A DNA stretch of 64,000 bases from JAABRB01 sp963735025 (GCA_963735025.1 CAVTJG010000009.1:2170001-2234000), one strand, 5' to 3'. Shown: positions 42,558 to 51,232, counted from the stretch's first letter. Notes: generated from the letters alone by a model not told the origin. A program made the numbers and translations.

Positions 42558-43877
42558 CTAGAAATCGCGCCGGAGCGCGACGGATGCCACAGTCCGGTCG
42601 TAGCTGTTGAGCTCGATGTTCGAGATGACGCGCGTGTAGGCGACCTGCGGGCGCAGCGTCCACTTGGGCGCAAAGACGAAGTTCAGCCCGACGGACACGT
42701 CGAACTGGTTGTCGTGGCGGGTGGTCAGGAACAGCGGCTCGACGCCGTTGTACTCCCGATACTCGTAGCCAAAGGAGCCGAAACCGACGACAGTGGGATG
42801 CAGCGTGAGCTGGCCGCCGAGCCGCACGCCGGCCGGCTTGAATCCCAGATACGAAAATCCGTCTTTGATGTCGCGCTCGTTGCCTGCGTAGCCCGACACG
42901 AACGCCACCGGCAGATACGGCCCCTCGAAGGCTTGCGAGTACGCTGCACCGCCGATCGCGCGGTCTGCGTTGCGTACCTGCTGATCCGGATAGCGCAGCG
43001 TCGCGTACTGGCCGTACACCGTCACCTGCTGCCGCGCGCTGAGATTGTGGATCCACTGCGCGGTTCCGCCGAGCGAACGGCGGTACTGGGAATTGTCGAC
43101 CTGAAAGCTCTGGCCCTGCGCAAGGGCCACGAGCGCATTCGGGCCGCGGTTCCAGCGTACGCCCGCGCTCAAGTCGATGGTGCCGGTATTGAATTGCGTG
43201 TGATCGAAGTTGAACTTCCCCGCGTATGCCGCGTTGCCGAGCACCCACCACTCCTGATTGATGGCGTGGCTCAGCGACGCTCCGGCACCGACCCCAGCGA
43301 ACCCGGCGGGCAGCTGCGTGCCGAGCGGGTTGATCTGTCCGAGCGCGCCGCCGAGCGCGGGGATCGCGATCACGTTGTTGTTGGTGGCGCTGTTGACGTT
43401 GCTGTCGTAGCCGACCGCTGCCTCGAGGTACGCGCTCAGGAATGTCTGCTGCGGCGTGAGCTGCGTGAGGTACTTGTCGATCGTCCCCCGCGCCGTTTCG
43501 GGCAACTCGCGGCTCTCGCTCACCGTCTTGAACTCCCGCCGCGCATTCTCCTTCTCGCCGAGCACGAAGTAGGCGCGTGCGATTTCCGCCCGGGCCTGGA
43601 GCTGATTGGGGTTCACTGCAAGCACGCGCTCGAGCGCGAACACCGCCTGTTGTGCGTCGCCCGCGTCTAGGGCGGCGATGCCCAGCAGGTAGTCGTACTC
43701 CACCTCCCCGGCTCGCTGGGACTGCAGCGGGAGTAGCAGCTGATAGGCTTCCCGCGCCTTGCGCTCGTCGAGAAGTTTCTTCGCCTGATCAAGGATTTGA
43801 TCGGCAAATGCGGGCGTCGCCGCGCACAGCAGGAGGATGAGCGACAGCGCTCTGAGCGCTGTTCTTCTTATCCTCAT
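42558..43877 (-). CDS. Slam-like outer-membrane protein (TPR plus beta-barrel)
   Basis: A 439-residue protein with a signal peptide (about 1-25). A TPR region to about 150 follows (ARAEIARAYFVLGEKENARREF). The C-terminal region of about 290 residues has alternating hydrophobic strands and ends in phenylalanine (VALRRDF), as expected for an outer-membrane barrel. This layout fits the surface lipoprotein assembly modulator (Slam, DUF560) group, which moves TbpB-like proteins to the cell surface. I chose the ATG complementary to 43875-43877, 5 bases after GGAGG; an adjacent ATG and a TTG are alternatives. The frameshifted FecR/TbpB-like gene follows after 98 bases. Confidence 0.75.
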   Translation of the reverse strand: MRIRRTALRALSLILLLCAATPAFADQILDQAKKLLDERKAREAYQLLLPLQSQRAGEVEYDYLLGIAALDAGDAQQAVFALERVLAVNPNQLQARAEIARAYFVLGEKENARREFKTVSESRELPETARGTIDKYLTQLTPQQTFLSAYLEAAVGYDSNVNSATNNNVIAIPALGGALGQINPLGTQLPAGFAGVGAGASLSHAINQEWWVLGNAAYAGKFNFDHTQFNTGTIDLSAGVRWNRGPNALVALAQGQSFQVDNSQYRRSLGGTAQWIHNLSARQQVTVYGQYATLRYPDQQVRNADRAIGGAAYSQAFEGPYLPVAFVSGYAGNERDIKDGFSYLGFKPAGVRLGGQLTLHPTVVGFGSFGYEYREYNGVEPLFLTTRHDNQFDVSVGLNFVFAPKWTLRPQVAYTRVISNIELNSYDRTVASVALRRDF

Positions 43878-44038
43878 CATCCCCTCCAATCAATGGCTTA
43901 GTGGCGTATCTTAATACCATCAATGAAGTACTGCCAAGATCTGTTGGGGTCTGCTCCAGGACCCTGGGGAGAGTACCGGGAGCAGGGGGCCCGGGGAAGG
44001 GGCCCGGGAGAGGTCAAGAACGGCCGCCTGCTGGCAGT

Positions 44039-45160
44039 CTAGGTCTCGAAGAACTCGCGTACCCGGTCCATCCAGGATTTCGCGCGCGGATTGTGCCGCT
44101 CGCTGTCTTCCTGGGTGACGGAGTCGAATTCGCGCAGCAGTTCTTTCTGGCGTGCTGTGAGGTTGACGGGCGTCTCGACCACGACATGACAGAAGAGGTC
44201 GCCAGGTGAGGCCGACCGCACCCCCTTGATGCCCTTGCCGCGCAGCCGGAACACTTTGCCGCTCTGTGTTTCGGCTGGAATCTTGATCTTCGCGGAGCTG
44301 TCGAGCGTCGGGATCTCGATCTCGCCGCCGAGGGCCGACGTGACGAAGCTCACCGGCATTTCGCAGTGCAGATCGTCGTGCTCGCGCGTGAACACCGCGT
44401 GCGGTTTCACGTGCAGCTGCACATAGAGATCGCCGGGCGGCCCGCCGTTGGTGCCGACCTCGCCTTCGCCGGCGAGCCGGATGCGATCGCCTTCGTCGAC
44501 GCCGGCCGGGATGCGCACCGACAGCGTCTTGTGCGCCTTCACGCGACCCGCGCCGCCGCAGGTCTTGCAAGGATCGGGGATGTGCTTCCCGGATCCGTGG
44601 CAGCGCGGGCACGTCTGCTGGATCGAGAAGAAGCCCTGCTGCATGCGGACCTGACCGTGGCCCTGGCAGGTCGGACAGGTTGCCGGCTCGGTGCCGGGCT
44701 TCGCGCCGGTGCCCTTGCACGTCTCGCAGGGCTCGGCGGTCGGAATGCGAATTTTCGTCTCGGTGCCGCGCGCCGCCTGCTCGAGCGTCACTTCGAGGTT
44801 GTAGCGCAGGTCCGCGCCGCGGAACACCGTCGAGCGCTGGCGACCGCCGCCGAAGATGTCGCTGAAAATATCGCCGAAGGCATCGGAGAAGTTGTCGAAG
44901 CCGCCGCCGCGAAACCCGCCGGCGCCGGCGGAGGGATCGACACCCGCGTGTCCGAACCGGTCGTACGCCGCGCGCTTCTGCTCGTCGGAGAGAACCTCGT
45001 AGGCTTCCTTTGCTTCCTTGAACTTGTCCTCGGAATCGCTTTGGCCCTGGTTGCGGTCAGGGTGATGCTTCATCGCGAGCCTGCGATAGGCCTTCTTGAC
45101 GGCCTCCTCGTCCGCGTCGCGATTGACGCCTAGCACCTCGTAATAGTCCCGCTTTGCCAT
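44039..45160 (-). CDS. dnaJ: Chaperone DnaJ (Hsp40)
   Basis: Co-chaperone that delivers substrates to DnaK and triggers its ATPase. It has 373 residues: J domain (1-70) with the HPD motif in MKHHPDRNQ; a Gly/Phe-rich region (GAGGFRGGGFDNF); and four zinc-finger repeats CETCKGTG, CPTCQGHG, CPRCHGSG and CKTCGGAG. The C-terminal substrate-binding domains follow. The ATG is complementary to 45158-45160. It follows dnaK on the same strand, separated by a 58 bp hairpin repeat. Confidence 0.97.
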   Translation of the reverse strand: MAKRDYYEVLGVNRDADEEAVKKAYRRLAMKHHPDRNQGQSDSEDKFKEAKEAYEVLSDEQKRAAYDRFGHAGVDPSAGAGGFRGGGFDNFSDAFGDIFSDIFGGGRQRSTVFRGADLRYNLEVTLEQAARGTETKIRIPTAEPCETCKGTGAKPGTEPATCPTCQGHGQVRMQQGFFSIQQTCPRCHGSGKHIPDPCKTCGGAGRVKAHKTLSVRIPAGVDEGDRIRLAGEGEVGTNGGPPGDLYVQLHVKPHAVFTREHDDLHCEMPVSFVTSALGGEIEIPTLDSSAKIKIPAETQSGKVFRLRGKGIKGVRSASPGDLFCHVVVETPVNLTARQKELLREFDSVTQEDSERHNPRAKSWMDRVREFFET

Positions 45161-45205
45161 CTATCGTCTGAGGAGTGGTGGGTTGCAGAGGTGCGGCAAA
45201 AAAAC

Positions 45206-45263
45206 GGAAGGACACGAACAGGAGGAAACCGGCTGGTTTCCTCCCGTTACCCTCCTTCCCGCT
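45206..45263. repeat. 58 bp hairpin repeat, copy 2, between dnaK and dnaJ
   Basis: The core is GGAGGAAACC (45221-45230), loop GGCT, then GGTTTCCTCC (45235-45244), a perfect 10 bp stem. Outer arms GGAAGG and CCTTCC flank it. It has the same length and layout as the copies at 23485 and 54090. Placed between dnaK and dnaJ, it may protect or uncouple the two parts of the heat-shock mRNA. Confidence 0.88.
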
Positions 45264-45298
45264 AAACTCGCCTGCCGTTCGAGCAGTTTTTTATTCGC

Positions 45299-47245
45299 TC
45301 ACTTCTGGTCTTTGACTTCGGTGAATTCTGCGTCGACGACGTTCTCGTCCGCCTTCTGCCCGCCGGCCTGCGCTCCCGCGTCCGCGCCGGGTTGTGCACC
45401 CTGCGCGCCGCCGGTCTGCGCCTGAGCGTCGGCGTAGACTTTCTCGCCGAGCTTCTGCGCGGCCGTCGACAGCGCCTCGCTCTTGGCCTCGATGGTCGCC
45501 TTGTCGTCGGACTTGAGCGCCTCTTCGGCATCCTTGAGCGCAGCCTCGATCTTCGCCTTCTCGTCCGCGTCGATCTTGTCGCCGTGCTCGGCGAGCGATT
45601 TCTTCACCGTGTGCACCAGGTTGTCGGCCTGGTTGCGCGCGTTCACGAGCTCGTGCGCCTTGCGGTCGTCGGCCGCGTGCGCTTCGGCGTCCTTCACCAT
45701 GCGCTGGATCTCGTCTTCGTTGAGGCCCGAGTTCGCCTTGATGGTGATCTTGTTTTCCTTGCCGGTCGCCTTGTCCTTGGCCGACACGTGCAGGATGCCG
45801 TTCGCGTCGATGTCGAACGTGACCTCGATCTGCGGCATGCCGCGCGGCGCCAACGGGAGGCCCTCGAGATTGAACTGGCCCAGGCTCTTGTTGCCGGATG
45901 CCATCTCGCGCTCGCCCTGCAGCACGTGGATCGTCACAGCGCTCTGGTTGTCGTCGGCCGTCGAGAAGACCTGCTGCGCCTTGGTCGGGATAGTGGTGTT
46001 GCGCTTGATGAGCGCAGTCATCACGCCGCCGAGCGTCTCGATTCCGAGCGTGAGCGGGCTCACGTCGAGCAGCAGTACGTCCTTCACGTCGCCTTTGAGC
46101 ACGCCGCCCTGGATCGCCGCGCCGACCGCAACGGCCTCGTCGGGGTTGACGTCCTTGCGCGGCTCCTTGCCGAAGAATTCGCGGACTTTCTCCTGCACCT
46201 TCGGCATGCGCGTCATGCCACCGACCAGGATCACGTCGCTGATGTCGCCGACCTTCACGCCGGAGTCTTTGATCGCGATCCGGCACGGCTCGATCGTGCG
46301 CTGGATCAGTTCCTCGACCAGGCTCTCGAACTTGGCACGGGTGATCTTCAGCGTCAGATGCTTCGGTCCGCTCTGATCCGCCGTGATGTAGGGCAGGTTG
46401 ATCTCGGTCTGCTGCGAGCTCGAAAGCTCGATCTTGGCCTTTTCGGCCGCGTCCTTGAGACGCTGCAGCGCGAGCACGTCCTTGGAAATGTCGACGCCCT
46501 GCTCCTTCTTGAATTCGCCGACGATGTAGTCGATCAGGCGCTGATCGAAGTCCTCGCCGCCGAGGAAAGTGTCGCCGTTGGTGGCAAGCACCTCGAACTG
46601 CTTCTCGCCCTCGACGTCCGCGATCTCGATGATCGAGATGTCGAAGGTGCCGCCGCCCAGGTCATAGACCGCGATCTTCTGGTCCTTGCGACCGCCCTTG
46701 TCGAGGCCGAACGCCAGTGCGGCCGCAGTCGGCTCGTTGATGATGCGCTTCACGTCCAGGCCGGCGATGCGGCCCGCGTCCTTCGTCGCCTGGCGCTGCG
46801 AGTCGTTGAAGTAGGCGGGCACCGTGATCACCGCTTCGGTGACGGTCTCGCCCAGATAGTCCTCGGCGGACTTCTTCATCTTGCGCAGCACCTGCGCGGA
46901 GACCTCGGGCGGTGCGATCTTCTTGCCGCGCACTTCCACCCACGCGTCGTTGTTCTCGGCGCGCACGATCGAGTAGGGCATCATGTTGATGTCCTTCTGG
47001 ACCTCTTTCTCCTCGAAGCGGCGCCCGATGAGGCGTTTCACCGCGTAGAGCGTGTTCTTCGGATTGGTGACCGCCTGGCGCTTGCCCGGCGCGCCGACCA
47101 GCACCTCGCCGTCCTCCATGTACGCGACGATGGAGGGCGTCGTGCGGGCGCCTTCCGAGTTCTCGATGACCTTGGGCTTCCCGCCCTCCATGATGGCGAC
47201 GCAGGAGTTGGTGGTGCCCAGGTCGATGCCAATGATCTTTGCCAT
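45299..47245 (-). CDS. dnaK: Chaperone DnaK (Hsp70)
   Basis: ATP-driven chaperone of 648 residues. The start MAKIIGIDLGTTNSCVAIME, the nucleotide-binding signatures (YDLGGGTFDISII; VGGMTRMPKVQ), the hydrophobic linker VLLLDVSPLTLG and the acidic C-terminus NVVDAEFTEV are all present. The ATG is complementary to 47243-47245. It lies between grpE and dnaJ on the same strand. A heat-shock promoter may lie in the grpE-dnaK gap. Confidence 0.98.
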   Translation of the reverse strand: MAKIIGIDLGTTNSCVAIMEGGKPKVIENSEGARTTPSIVAYMEDGEVLVGAPGKRQAVTNPKNTLYAVKRLIGRRFEEKEVQKDINMMPYSIVRAENNDAWVEVRGKKIAPPEVSAQVLRKMKKSAEDYLGETVTEAVITVPAYFNDSQRQATKDAGRIAGLDVKRIINEPTAAALAFGLDKGGRKDQKIAVYDLGGGTFDISIIEIADVEGEKQFEVLATNGDTFLGGEDFDQRLIDYIVGEFKKEQGVDISKDVLALQRLKDAAEKAKIELSSSQQTEINLPYITADQSGPKHLTLKITRAKFESLVEELIQRTIEPCRIAIKDSGVKVGDISDVILVGGMTRMPKVQEKVREFFGKEPRKDVNPDEAVAVGAAIQGGVLKGDVKDVLLLDVSPLTLGIETLGGVMTALIKRNTTIPTKAQQVFSTADDNQSAVTIHVLQGEREMASGNKSLGQFNLEGLPLAPRGMPQIEVTFDIDANGILHVSAKDKATGKENKITIKANSGLNEDEIQRMVKDAEAHAADDRKAHELVNARNQADNLVHTVKKSLAEHGDKIDADEKAKIEAALKDAEEALKSDDKATIEAKSEALSTAAQKLGEKVYADAQAQTGGAQGAQPGADAGAQAGGQKADENVVDAEFTEVKDQK

Positions 47246-47289
47246 GATTAGTATCCTTGCGAGTGCTGGTTTTCTCGTTCCTGCCCCAT

Positions 47290-47317
47290 ATTTGAGGCTA
47301 ATTCGCTGAACTTCAAC
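47290..47317 (-). promoter_or_regulatory. Possible second sigma-32-type promoter, upstream of dnaK
   Basis: On the minus strand, GTTGAA (complement of 47312-47317, overlapping the grpE stop) is followed after 14 bases by CCTCAAAT (complement of 47290-47297). This resembles the heat-shock pattern CTTGAAA and CCCCATNT but is weaker than the grpE promoter. Confidence 0.4.
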
Positions 47318-47870
47318 CTTCTTTGAGCTTCGAGACGGTGACGAGGGCAGGGCGGATCACGCGGTCGTGCAGGAGGTAGCCCTTCTGCAGCACGTTGATC
47401 ACCGTGTTCGGCTCCTTTTCCGAGGGCAACATGCTGATCGCCTCGTGCCGGTGCGGGTCGAACGGCGCGCCGGCCGGGTCGATTTCGCGGATCTGCTGGC
47501 GCTCGAAGATGCTCGCGAGCTGCTTCAGCGTGACCTCGACGCCTGCCCTGAGGCTTTCGACGGATTGGGATTCCGCATTGAGCGCGGCCTCCAGGCTGTC
47601 CTTGACCTGCAGGAGCTCGGCCGCGAATTTCTCGAGCGCATACTTGTGCGCGCGGGCGATGTCTTCCTGGGCCCGCTTGCGAACGTTCTCCGTCTCGGCC
47701 GCGGCGCGCAACCAGGCCTCGTGATGCTCCTTCGCCTTGGTCTCGGCCTCCTTGAGCGCACCCGTCAGTTCGACGGGGTCGAACGCGGTACTCTCCGGGT
47801 CGCCATCCTGGCGAGGCGTATCTTCGGGAGCAGGGATGTTGGCGTCCCGCTTGCTGGGGTCCGGATGCAT
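47313..47870 (-). CDS. grpE: Nucleotide exchange factor GrpE
   Basis: GrpE swaps ADP for ATP on DnaK. The protein has 185 residues: an acidic variable N-terminus, a long coiled-coil helix (about 35-95, AETENVRKRAQEDIARAHKYA), and the beta domain with HEAISMLPS and VLQKGYLLHDRVIRPALV. The ATG is complementary to 47868-47870. It is first in grpE-dnaK-dnaJ and carries a clear heat-shock promoter. Confidence 0.96.
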   Translation of the reverse strand: MHPDPSKRDANIPAPEDTPRQDGDPESTAFDPVELTGALKEAETKAKEHHEAWLRAAAETENVRKRAQEDIARAHKYALEKFAAELLQVKDSLEAALNAESQSVESLRAGVEVTLKQLASIFERQQIREIDPAGAPFDPHRHEAISMLPSEKEPNTVINVLQKGYLLHDRVIRPALVTVSKLKEG

Positions 47871-47902
47871 GTTTTGGATGTTCTCTACGTGACCCGGAGG
47901 TT

Positions 47903-47928
47903 ATTGGGGCGCGACACTTGAATTCAAG
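47903..47928 (-). promoter_or_regulatory. Sigma-32 heat-shock promoter of grpE
   Basis: The minus strand reads CTTGAA (complement of 47923-47928), 13 bases, then CCCCAAT (complement of 47903-47909). This closely fits the RpoH consensus CTTGAAA-N(11-15)-CCCCATNT. It lies 33 bases before the grpE ATG. The -35 is part of the palindrome CTTGAATTCAAG. Confidence 0.75.
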
Positions 47929-47966
47929 TCCCCGCGATAATACTTTTGGATCAAGCAGATAGCCCA

Positions 47967-48668
47967 ATGACGGAATCCGAGCTCGACCTTCGCGGCACGG
48001 CCCCCAGCCGGGTCCAGACCGCGGCTTTCCATGCGGTACGGGACCTTGCACGGGGCAGCGCGGTGATCCTGCTCACTGACGACAACACCGGGCTGCTCAT
48101 GGAAAGCCTCAACTTGCAGCTGCGCGATCTGCTCGCCTGGGAGACACAGGCGATCGCGGGCGGGTTCCGGACCCGGGTCGTGCTCCGCGAGGAAACCGAG
48201 CCGACCGACGTCATCGATCTCCTCACGCGGGACCACCGGCGCCTCGACGAGCGGCTCGCGATCGCGCTGCGGCGCGTGAACGCCGGCGACATGGTCGAGG
48301 CGCGGCGGCTCATCGCCGGTTTCGCCACCGGGCTGGCGCGCCACCTCGATGCCGAGGATGTGATGCTCGCCGAGCGGCTTCCCCAGCCGGCCGGCGCCGA
48401 TGGCGAGAGCCACGTCGCGATCATGTTGCGCGAGCACGTCGAGATCCGCGATCAGCTCGCCGAAGTCGAGGCAGGGTTCGGAGCCGCGGACGCACCCGAG
48501 CCATGGGAGGTCGAGCCGTTCATCGCCATATTGTCCGGCACGCTCGCCAAGCACGAGTATCGCGAGGAAACGAACCTCTTTCCGCACTGGCGCGCCGCAC
48601 TGGCCAAGATGGGCGAACAGGAGCAGGCCGACCTGTTCGCGAAGGTGCGCGTGGTGCTTGCCGGCTGA
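47967..48668 (+). CDS. DUF2249/hemerythrin-HHE-type protein
   Basis: A 233-residue protein. The N-terminal ~75 residues (AVILLTDDNTGLLMESLNLQLRD) look like a short DUF2249/SirA-type alpha-beta unit. Residues about 85-230 form a four-helix hemerythrin-like cation-binding domain with spaced ligands: LLTRDHRRLDE, GLARHLDAEDVML, LREHVEIRDQ and LAKHEYREETNLFPHW. It likely binds a di-iron centre and responds to oxygen, nitric oxide or iron. The ATG at 47967 is preferred to a TTG 21 bases earlier; neither has a strong ribosome-binding site. It is divergent from grpE. Confidence 0.75.
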   Translation: MTESELDLRGTAPSRVQTAAFHAVRDLARGSAVILLTDDNTGLLMESLNLQLRDLLAWETQAIAGGFRTRVVLREETEPTDVIDLLTRDHRRLDERLAIALRRVNAGDMVEARRLIAGFATGLARHLDAEDVMLAERLPQPAGADGESHVAIMLREHVEIRDQLAEVEAGFGAADAPEPWEVEPFIAILSGTLAKHEYREETNLFPHWRAALAKMGEQEQADLFAKVRVVLAG

Positions 48669-48685
48669 GCAGGAGCGGACGTCTC

Positions 48686-48824
48686 GTTCCCGCGGCGCGG
48701 GATCGTCAGTACCGTCGTTTCCGCGCAAGCGGGAATCGTCGGTAGGCCGTCATTCCCGCGCACGCGGGAATCCAGGGAAATCACGTTTCAAGGTTGACTG
48801 GATCCCCGCGTGCGCGGGGATGAC
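48686..48824. repeat. REPIN-like element, copy 3, with two extra hairpins
   Basis: The complete 76 bp unit is 48749-48824 (GTCATTCCCGC to GCGGGGATGAC), with hairpins at 48752-48771 and 48802-48821. Immediately before it are two single hairpins of the same type: TCCCGC/GCGGGA at 48688-48702 and TTCCGC/GCGGGAA around 48719-48735. This looks like accretion of repeat units between two genes. Confidence 0.85.
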
Positions 48825-48872
48825 GGAGTCCGGGGATAACGGGGTCCGGGGATGATCGGTCAGGGCAGTTCT

Positions 48873-48896
48873 TAGGTAGCTACTCCTAGGTAGCTA
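48873..48896. repeat. Direct repeat TAGGTAGCTA x2 at the hemH stop
   Basis: TAGGTAGCTA occurs at 48873-48882 and 48887-48896, a period of 14 bases. The second copy contains the complement of the hemH stop codon. It may be a small tandem duplication that reset the end of the gene. Confidence 0.7.
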
Positions 48897-49997
48897 ATCT
48901 TTCGCGCCGAGTGCCTTCGCGCGGCGCTCGCTTTGCCGGGAGCCGGCCTGTGCTGCGGTCCGGTCCCAGACCGGGGTGGCCCACCCGTGCAGATGGCCGA
49001 GCGCGATCGTCATGAGCGCCTTGATCCAGTCGTCGCGCTCGTTCAGGCAGGGGATGTAGCGAAACTCCTTGCCGCCGTTCGCGACAAACGCGGCGCGACA
49101 TTCGATATCGATCTCCTCGAGCGTCTCCAGGCAGTCGGCCACGAATCCGGGACAGATCACGTCCACGCGCCCGACGCCTTCGCGCGCGAGCCGCTCGAGC
49201 GTGGGCTGGGTGTAGGGCTTTAGCCATTCCGCCCGGCCGAAGCGCGACTGGAACGTGAGCGCCCAGGTCGCAGGCGCGAGTTCCAGGTCCTCGGCGAGCA
49301 GGCGCGCGGTCTTCTGGCACTCGCAGTGATACGGATCCCCCCGGTCGAGCGTGAAATGCGGCACGCCATGGAAGCTCATGACCAGACGGTCCGGGCGGCC
49401 GTGCTCGCGCCAGAACTCTCGCACGCTGTTGCCAAGCACGGTGATGTACGCCGGATGGTCGTGGAAGTGCTTGACCAGGCGCAGCTCGGGAACGTTGCGC
49501 GTCCGCGCCAGCACCGCAGCCACCCGGTCGAACGCCGTCGCGGTGGTGCTCGCCGCGTATTGCGGATAGAGCGGTAGCACGAGGATGCGCTCGCAGCCAT
49601 TCGCCTTCAGCTTCTCGAGCGTCGCATCGATCGATGGCTCACCGTAGCGCATTGCGTAGTCGACCACGAACGGCGACTTCACCTGGAGCCCGAGGTAGCC
49701 CTGCAACAGCTTGGCCTGCCGCTCGGTGTGCACCCGCAGCGGGGAACCATCCGACGTCCAGATGGCGGCGTACTTCTTTGCCGAGGCGCGCGGTCGCGTG
49801 CGCAAGATGATGCCGTTCAGGATCAGCCACCAGATCGGCCGCGGGATCTCCACGACGCGCGGGTCGCTCAGGAACTCGCGCAGGTAGCGCCGGACGGCGT
49901 CCGGCGTCGGCTCCTCGGGCGTGCCGAGGTTGACCAGAAGGATCGCGGTCTTCGCGATGGTGCCGTGCTTGTAGGGTGGCTCGGGGGCGAATGTCAT
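48894..49997 (-). CDS. hemH: Ferrochelatase
   Basis: Inserts ferrous iron into protoporphyrin IX, the last step of heme synthesis. It has 367 residues. Family segments include TAILLVNLGTPEEPTPDAVR, the active-site SFHGVPHFTLDRGDPY (H and E region), and CPGFVADCLETLEEI. The ATG is complementary to 49995-49997. The C-terminal tail (QAGSRQSERRAKALGAKD) is longer and basic, and ends in a short direct repeat. The gene lies in the same direction as hrcA, with repeats between them. Confidence 0.96.
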   Translation of the reverse strand: MTFAPEPPYKHGTIAKTAILLVNLGTPEEPTPDAVRRYLREFLSDPRVVEIPRPIWWLILNGIILRTRPRASAKKYAAIWTSDGSPLRVHTERQAKLLQGYLGLQVKSPFVVDYAMRYGEPSIDATLEKLKANGCERILVLPLYPQYAASTTATAFDRVAAVLARTRNVPELRLVKHFHDHPAYITVLGNSVREFWREHGRPDRLVMSFHGVPHFTLDRGDPYHCECQKTARLLAEDLELAPATWALTFQSRFGRAEWLKPYTQPTLERLAREGVGRVDVICPGFVADCLETLEEIDIECRAAFVANGGKEFRYIPCLNERDDWIKALMTIALGHLHGWATPVWDRTAAQAGSRQSERRAKALGAKD

Positions 49998-50083
49998 TTA
50001 CTGGGCTATCGAACGTTGCTCGCGGCGGTGACTTCGATGAACGAATTCAGCGTGCAAGTCAAAACCCGGTCGCACGAACAAGG

Positions 50084-50181
50084 GGCAAAGGGGGAATGGA
50101 AGGGGACCCCCTCACCCCTTCCCGCCCCTTGTATATCCCCCGGAACGAACAAGGGGCAAGCCCCTTTTAGATCCCCCGCGG
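50084..50181. repeat. CAAGGGGC repeat cluster between hrcA and hemH
   Basis: CGAACAAGGGGCAA occurs twice (about 50084 and 50145), and its complement GCCCCTTGT lies between them (50124-50132). The second copy also forms AAGGGG-CAAG-CCCCTT followed by TT. The cluster is downstream of the hrcA stop and may include its transcript end. It is C/G-run rich and likely an old repeat element. Confidence 0.6.
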
Positions 50182-50188
50182 CGTTCTG

Positions 50189-51208
50189 CTACTCCTGGGA
50201 CAGTGCGCTGGAAACCAGCTTGGCCGTGATGTCGACGATCGGAACGACGCGTTCGTACGCCATGCGCGTGGGCCCGATCACGGCCACCGTGCCGACGACC
50301 TGCCCGTCCACTTCGTAGGGCGAGGAGATGACGCTGCATTCGTCGAGCGAGCTCAAGGCCGTTTCACCGCCGATGAAGATCTGCACGCCGGCCCCGTGCT
50401 GGCTCGCGTTGAGGATCTGCACCAGCGCGGTTTTCTTGTCGAAGAGGGCGAAGACTTCGCGCAGCCGCTCCATGTTCGACGCGAGGTCGACGGAGTCGAG
50501 GAGGTTGCGCTCCCCGGAGATCACGTAAGTCTCCGCGCTCTCGGTGAGCGCTTCGCTGCTTGCATCGAGCGCCGCGGTCATGAGGGTGGACATCTCCGCG
50601 CGCAGCTCACGCAGCTCGTCGTGCACGCGGCGCCGGATATTCTCCAGCGTCATGCCCGCATAGTGCTCGTTCACGAAGTTCGCCGCGGTCGTGAGCTCGC
50701 TCTGCGTGTAGGCGTGCTCGGTGAAGAGGATGCGGTTCTGCACGTCGCCGCCCGGCGTGACGATGATGAGCAGCACGCGCTTCTCGGACAGCAGCAGGAA
50801 CTCGATGTGGCGGAACGCAGGATCCTTGCGCCGCGTCGCGACGACGAGCCCCGCGAAGTGCGTGAGCTCGGAGAGGAGCTGCGAGGCCTGGCTGATCACC
50901 CGCTGCGGATGATCAGGGTGGAGCTGTCCCTCCAGCTGCTCGATCGCCATCCGCTCGAGCGGCTTCACGGTCATCAGCGTGTCGACGAACATCCGGTACC
51001 CGCGCGAAGTGGGTATTCGGCCGGCGGACGTGTGGGGACTCACGATGAAGCCCATCTCCTCCAGGTCGGCCATGACGTTGCGCACGGTTGCCGGAGACAG
51101 GTCCAGGCCGGAATACTTCGAGAGGGCGCGCGAGCCCACCGGCTCGCCATCCGAGATGTAGCGCTCGACGAGCGTCTTGAGCAGGATTTGTGCGCGCGGG
51201 TCGAGCAT
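50189..51208 (-). CDS. hrcA: Heat-inducible transcription repressor HrcA
   Basis: The 339-residue repressor of class I heat-shock genes, which binds CIRCE operators and is folded by GroEL. An N-terminal winged helix (about 1-80, GLDLSPATVRNVMADLEEMG then SPHTSAGRIPTSRGYRMFVD) is followed by the GAF-like and dimerisation domains (PYEVDGQVVGTVAVIGPTRM). The ATG is complementary to 51206-51208. I find no full CIRCE site in this window, so its targets (such as groESL) are probably elsewhere. It is divergent from nadK. Confidence 0.95.
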   Translation of the reverse strand: MLDPRAQILLKTLVERYISDGEPVGSRALSKYSGLDLSPATVRNVMADLEEMGFIVSPHTSAGRIPTSRGYRMFVDTLMTVKPLERMAIEQLEGQLHPDHPQRVISQASQLLSELTHFAGLVVATRRKDPAFRHIEFLLLSEKRVLLIIVTPGGDVQNRILFTEHAYTQSELTTAANFVNEHYAGMTLENIRRRVHDELRELRAEMSTLMTAALDASSEALTESAETYVISGERNLLDSVDLASNMERLREVFALFDKKTALVQILNASQHGAGVQIFIGGETALSSLDECSVISSPYEVDGQVVGTVAVIGPTRMAYERVVPIVDITAKLVSSALSQE

Positions 51209-51232
51209 GAAGGGGATTCTACCTGAGTCGAG

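Noticed and set aside
43960..44020. GGGGCCCGGG repeated twice between dnaJ and the Slam-like gene
   Set aside because: Short, purely G/C and next to gene ends. It could fold, but shows no clear unit or further copies in the window.
45392..47251. A 619-codon plus-strand frame opposite dnaK
   Set aside because: Long antisense frames opposite dnaK are common because of codon bias; there is no independent support for a protein.
47261..47269. GAGTGCTGG upstream of dnaK, resembling half of a CIRCE element
   Set aside because: The other half (TTAGCACTC-type at 9 bases) is missing, so it is not a usable HrcA operator.
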